Shown here piece after piece: positions 59,456 through 64,000 of a stretch of 64,000 bases of DNA (position 1 is the first letter of the stretch; every line of letters starts with the position of its first letter). The DNA is taken from positions 15,557,888 to 15,621,887 of the forward strand of contig OY986966.1 in the NCBI GenBank assembly GCA_963920575.1, read 5' to 3'. The stretch comes from Narthecium ossifragum (Eukaryota; Streptophyta; Magnoliopsida; Dioscoreales; Nartheciaceae). The notes below the pieces were generated by a model. That model saw only the letters and a list, made by a program, of their open reading frames with translations. It did no database searches and had not been told where the DNA came from. The position numbers and the translations under genes are program-made.

Positions 59456-61714
59456 TGTGAGGACCTGTCCCTCTATTCCTGGGTCGATCGCTTGGGTCGA
59501 GCCCGTGGCTCGTTGTGGACCGCAAGGGCAATTTGATAAATTGCTCCTTATCGGTTTGTTTCACACCCGCGTTGTGCACACACAGCTCCAATGTTTGATT
59601 TACATGTTTGCTAGAACCCTAGGCGACCTTGGGATCGAAAGATCCAAGCTCGGGCGCCAGAAGCCCGTTTTTGGGACAGCGGCCCGTGTGCGATCGATTG
59701 CTCCTTGGAGCGATTGATCGGACTTGTGTCGGTGGTCAGTGTGGCCGACATGTCCAGATAAGGACGCGAACCGACTTAACCTGGCCTAGTCCAATCGATC
59801 GGTCCCTGGAGCGATCGATCGGACTTGAGCCTATAACTAGCCCGCGACCTTCCCCTGTTTTTCCGATTTGCTCCCATCTCCTTCTTCCCCTCCGTTCTCC
59901 CTCCTCCGGCCATATTTTTGGGAGCTTGAAGGTTTGTTGGACTCGTGACAATGAGAGGAAGATCCTTGGCTTGCTTGGACGCCGGCTTGGTGGCCGTACC
60001 GCGGGGAGTCAGCCGAGGAGTGCGCTTCCGGTAGGTTTCTATCTACTGGAGTTAGTTTAGGGGTTTTCTCTTGATCTAGCCGTTAGATCTTGCTGTTCTT
60101 GGTGTTTTTGGATGCCTCTCGCTTAGTGTAATTTCTGTTGTAAGTTTCATAAGCTTTGGTTGAGATTTTAGTAGAATTTAAGCATGTTTAATCTCGGATT
60201 TTCCGGTTTCTGCTGTTCTTGAAGAACAACTGGTTTACGGCGAGTGTTCCGATCAAAACGTGCATGTTCTTGTCATATGATGAACATAAGCGTTGTAGAT
60301 CTGTGAATCTACTCTCAGACCCAACTGATTTCATAATTTTCTGATTTTCCTACGATTTGTTATGAAGTTCTTACGGGTGGGCTGCGTTGCAGCAAGTAAT
60401 GGTAAGTTAGTGAGATTAGCGGTTTTGATTAGTGTTTTTCCATTAATCGAGCCGTTGGATGTTTCCCGATGTTGGATATGTTGATCCCAGCATGTTGATC
60501 TACTGATTTCTAAGTTGGATCTCGAATCCGACGTCGTTTGGATGTTGGATCGACGGGGTCAATTAGCTTCTAAGTAGAGGATTTCTTGGTGATTTAATAA
60601 TATTATATGTCAGAGCATATAATATTATATTTTTAATGTTCATCAAAGTTTTCTGGGTTGCTTCCCATTGCAGGAGTCGGCGGTTGACGGTCGCGGTACG
60701 GTCGTAATGCCGGGACCTGCTGCGGATTAGCTGGCAACCGTTGGTAGTACTGCTGCAGCGATCCAGTTGGACTTGTATTTGTCTTATCATACTGTTGCAT
60801 GCTTACCTCTTACTTGTGTATGTTCATCGCATGCATTCTCTGTCGTGCATTAGTTGCATGGTTAGGGCGTGGGTGATCTGTGGGTCGCCGTCCCGAGGCT
60901 GGAAGCTCGGATTTAGACCTAGGACCGAGGTTGAGTAGTTTGGACCCGGTTCGAATTATGGTGTCCAGTCAAACTTGATAATAGGCCTAGATGACTGGTA
61001 CACCTATTGCTTGGTGATTGTAGAGGTCGTGTCAGCCTCGAGTCGGATGCTGAGGTGTAACCGGTGTTCCACTGTGTTGACTCTTGAGTAGAGGAGTTGC
61101 CTACTCAGCGGTGCCATTTCCCGCTTGCAATGTCGGGTTCCTGCTTGTGAGTCAGTAGTGTTGTTTCCTGCTACTGAGATGTGACCAGCTCGGCTAGAAG
61201 ACCATGATCGTGGGCCTCAGGGACATGCGGTGGGGTTATGGGACCCCTGTATACACTGTTGCGTTTCTTTCTTCCTTCTGTGTGTCGTAGTGTAGAACCC
61301 TACTGAGCTTTATACTCACTCCTATCCGGGCTGTGTTTTGCAAGTGCAGGCATTAGCTCCTCTTCGGTGGCCCCTACCGGGCAGTTGGTCGGCAGTGCGG
61401 CGGCACCAGGCGGAGTTTGAGAGGTGGCGATCTTTTACAGCTTTAAACCTATGTTAGTTAGTCTCCTATGATAGTGTTTAAATGTTGTTTTTGGATCTTC
61501 CCCTCTCCGACGATATGTATATTAAATTCACTTAGGTTTGTAATCTTGGGTTCGATGTTGTTTAAATTATTGTCTTTAAATTGAGAGTGTATGTGATGAA
61601 TTGTTAGGGAGACAAATAGATTAGAGGGAACCCTCGCCAATATTTTCAGCAGTTTGTTAGGTTTCGGTTCGCGTCTCCCGGCCCGGTTGGGCTTTCACGG
61701 GTCGGGGCGTGACA
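59456..61714 (+). mobile_element. Tekay-like solo LTR in the Athila/Tat leader
   Basis: It begins TGTGAGGACCTGTCCC, ends GGGTCGGGGCGTGACA, and is 2259 bp long. The target duplication is TTGTC (59451-59455) against TCGTC (61715-61719), one transition apart. It has GATCGATCGGAC units near 59690-59825 and the shared block TCCCGAGGCTGGAAGCTCGG near 60891. No internal sequence. Confidence 0.92.
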
Positions 61715-61844
61715 TCGTCGATCACGGAAAGAAAAGTTGTTGCCCGTGAACGATAACGTAGATCAAATTGGGAGTAAGAAGGGATCTAACAAAGACAGCA
61801 TGTCCACATCAGATCGAGGAGTTCAAGAAGAAGAATAAGAGGAG

Positions 61845-62850
61845 ATGGAGCTTAATAACAATGCACACCCTTTGGAGGAGTACGCAAGGCCTACTATTTC
61901 TACCTCACCTTCATGCATCGCGTTACCCGCAGAAGGTAGGAATTATGAACTTAAAAATCTACATTTTTCTATGCTTCCTGAATTTCATGGTTTACCTTCT
62001 GAAGATGCATTGATTTTTGTGAAAGATTATTATGCTACTATTCAGACTTTTCCTCTATATTGCATTACTGAAGATCAACTGAGGATGCGATGTTTTCCTT
62101 ATACCCTGAAGAATAAAGCTAAGAGATGGCTGATGTCATTGCCTCCTGGATAACTCACTAATTGGGATTCAATTTATAACAAGTTTGTGAGCAAATTTTA
62201 TTCCCATGCCATGACTACCAATTTGAGGAGACAAATTCCAAATTTTCAGCAAGCTGATGGAGAACCATTCCATGAAGCATGGGATAGATTTAAAATGCTT
62301 TTGATGCAATGTCCCCATCATAACTACTCTTTAGAAAATCAGATGCAATATTTTTATGATGGACTAAATCTTTATTGTCAGACTATAGTAGATAATGCTG
62401 CAGGTGGAGCGATGTTCAAAAAGACACCACCAGAGGCATATGAAATTTATGAGATGCTAGGATCCAACTCGCAGCAGAGAGACACGAGGAATAAGGTGAG
62501 AGGCATCTATGAGCTTAACAAGAACGACGACATGGCAAGGCAGATCGCAGCCCTCAACAAGAAGATGGACGCGATGATGTCCACACAAGCAAAACCTGTT
62601 GAGGTTTGTTCAATTTGCAATATTTTTGGTCGTAGGTTTGATTCATGTCCTTCTGGTAATGAATTTCTTGAATATGTGCAAGCACAAGCTAATTTGATGA
62701 ATGCTTATAACCCGAGACCTAGATTTGATCCGTATGCAAATACTTACAATCCTGGTTGGAGGGAGCATCCGAATTTTTCATGGAAAAATACTGCTAATGC
62801 TAGTATGCCTTCTGCTAATGCCGCCCCTTCTTCCTTAACAGAGGCATCCG
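61845..62850 (+). pseudogene. Athila/Tat-like gag, truncated
   Basis: ATG at 61845 (MELNNNAHPLEEYARP). Gag motifs follow: MLPEFHGLPSEDAL, LRMRCFPYTLKNKAKRWL, PFHEAWDRF, CPHHN and DNAAGGAMF, then a degenerate knuckle CSICNIFGRRFDSC in which the histidine is replaced, and the tail YNPGWREHPNFSW. A TAA stop interrupts the frame at 62151-62153. The sequence stops being gag at about 62850, where a LINE begins. The start is separated from its primer site by the 2.3-kb Tekay-like LTR. Confidence 0.88.
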
Positions 62851-64000
62851 AGACTTTCTTAGTTTTGTCTCATCGTCTGGGTTGGTTGATCTTGGTTTTG
62901 CGGGTCTGAGGTTTACATGGTCGAACAAGCAGAAGGGGAGAAATAGAGTCCTGGAACGCCTTGGCTGAGGTCTGGTGAATGTGTCCTAGAAAATCCAGTT
63001 TGCTGGCTCCGTGATCCGCCACCTACCTCGCCTCTCTTTTGACCACAATCCCCTCCTTCTTTCTTTGGAGGGTACCCCCCCCCCCCCCCCCCCCCCCGGT
63101 CCATCTGGGCTGACCCCTTTCAGACTAGAGAATTTCTGGCTTCAAGAGAAGGAGTTTAAGGCTATGGTTAAAATAGTATGGGCGAGCCCCGTTAGAGGAT
63201 CCAGGCAATATCAGTTTGCTAGCCAACTACAGGAGATCAAGAAGCATCTTAAACAATGGAATCGTAGAAATGAAGACGACATGTTCAAGACCTGTGCCCC
63301 TGTTGAAAGTGTTCTCACAATTTTGTATGAGAAGGAGGAGCTCGGCATACTCACTGATGAGGAAGAAGTGGAGCTTCGTTGTCTAGAGAACCTGCACACC
63401 ACCAATTTTTTGAGACAAGAGGCTTTTATCAGGCGCTGTTTCCGTCGAAGTTGGATTATGGCCAGTGATCATAACATGAAGTTTTTTTACTCCCTTACAA
63501 AACGTCGGCAACACAGATCGAAAGTCACTGAGATCATTCATGACTATGGAGTAATATTGGGCTCTCAAGATGACATTGCAGCAGCCATGAATCAGCACTT
63601 CAAACAACTATGAACATAATTGGGTGAGGAAGAGGGTTGTGTACTCCCCTCTTCCAATACTCAGCCAATACAAACAACAACTCTTGATTGAAGATGTTTC
63701 GGAGGGTGAAATCCTAGCTATTATGAAAGAGATGAGTTCATACAAGTGCGCGAGGCCGGATGGTCTCCCAATTGAGTTCTATATCATATTATGGGGTGTT
63801 CTTCATGAGGATCTGGTGCAACTCATCTTCAACTTCTTCAGGACAGCAAGGCTTCCCTCCAGTTGGAATTCGACCTTCATCTCTTTGATCCCCAAGATGG
63901 CGAATCCTAGATGTATCAAAGACTTCCGCCCTATAAGTCTCTGAAACGTATACTATAAAATTATTACCTCTATCCTTGCTAACCGCCTTTGTAGAGTTCT
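62850..64000 (+). mobile_element. LINE (L1-type) non-LTR retrotransposon, 5'-truncated, runs off the window
   Basis: From about 62860 the sequence encodes the end of an L1-type endonuclease (GLRFTWSNKQKGRNRVLERL, then SFDHNPLLLSLEG), the linker region (63011-63613) and the start of reverse transcriptase (YKCARPDGLPIEFY, FISLIPKMANP, IKDFRPISL, ANRLCRVL) up to the window edge. Stops and frame breaks occur (TGA after RLG, TAG after VS, TGA after PISL). A run of about 27 C at 63077-63098 lies just after the endonuclease end. The abrupt start inside gag fits 5' truncation during LINE insertion. Not functional. Confidence 0.9.
63077..63098 (+). repeat. Poly-C run
   Basis: An uninterrupted run of more than 20 C inside the LINE. 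It encodes a proline run in one open frame; its length may be uncertain for technical reasons. Confidence 0.8.

Overview
The window looks like nuclear DNA of a flowering plant with a TE-rich genome. Host genes have GT-AG introns (one spliceosomal cyclophilin has six, one of nearly 2.9 kb), and almost all remaining sequence is plant-type transposable elements: Athila/Tat-like Ty3-gypsy elements with a tRNA-Asp-type primer site, Copia-like and Tekay/Del-like solo LTRs, Mutator-like elements (MULEs) and a LINE. The GC-rich first exons hint at a monocot, but I cannot name the species.

Layout. 1-6345: a decayed Athila/Tat element on the minus strand; its gag is split by a Copia-like solo LTR (1870-5900), which is split by a 3.0-kb Tekay/Del-like solo LTR (2718-5718). 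6345-7345: a MULE transposase relic. 8196-14586: an intact seven-exon CYP22/PPIH-type cyclophilin gene with a palindromic MULE-MITE in intron 4. 15488-49166: a proposed ~33.7-kb MULE bounded by long inverted terminal regions. It keeps the N-terminal/DNA-binding part of a MURA-like transposase at the left and a broken plant mobile domain (PMD) gene at the right. The middle is lost and filled by nested retroelements: Athila-type LTRs and non-autonomous bodies with a novel acidic ORF (17633-28638), Tekay-like LTR pieces (24283-30983), and one nearly complete Athila element (30984-42578) that contains a Copia solo LTR. A Tekay-like solo LTR (43776-46513) sits in the PMD gene, and a 1.1-kb MULE (47850-48983) sits in the right terminal region. 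49167-52430: a small MULE-MITE and a two-exon mitochondrial acyl carrier protein gene on the minus strand. 53822-57462: a possible plus-strand promoter, 5' exon and downstream exon, with an Athila solo LTR in the putative intron. 58130-64000: an Athila/Tat 5' LTR, primer site and gag, split by another Tekay-like solo LTR and then truncated by a 5'-truncated LINE that runs off the window.

Only two genes look functional: CYP22 (tri-snRNP-associated peptidyl-prolyl isomerase) and mtACP. The strongest structural observation is that the Athila element at 30984-42578 has unmatched flanks and carries a Copia solo LTR between two 275-bp copies of its own integrase region. One ectopic recombination between Copia LTRs in two Athila copies would explain both facts and the lost MULE middle. 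A second pattern is that Copia-like, Tekay-like and Athila-like LTRs all carry arrays of short palindromes with a GATCGA/TCGATC core.
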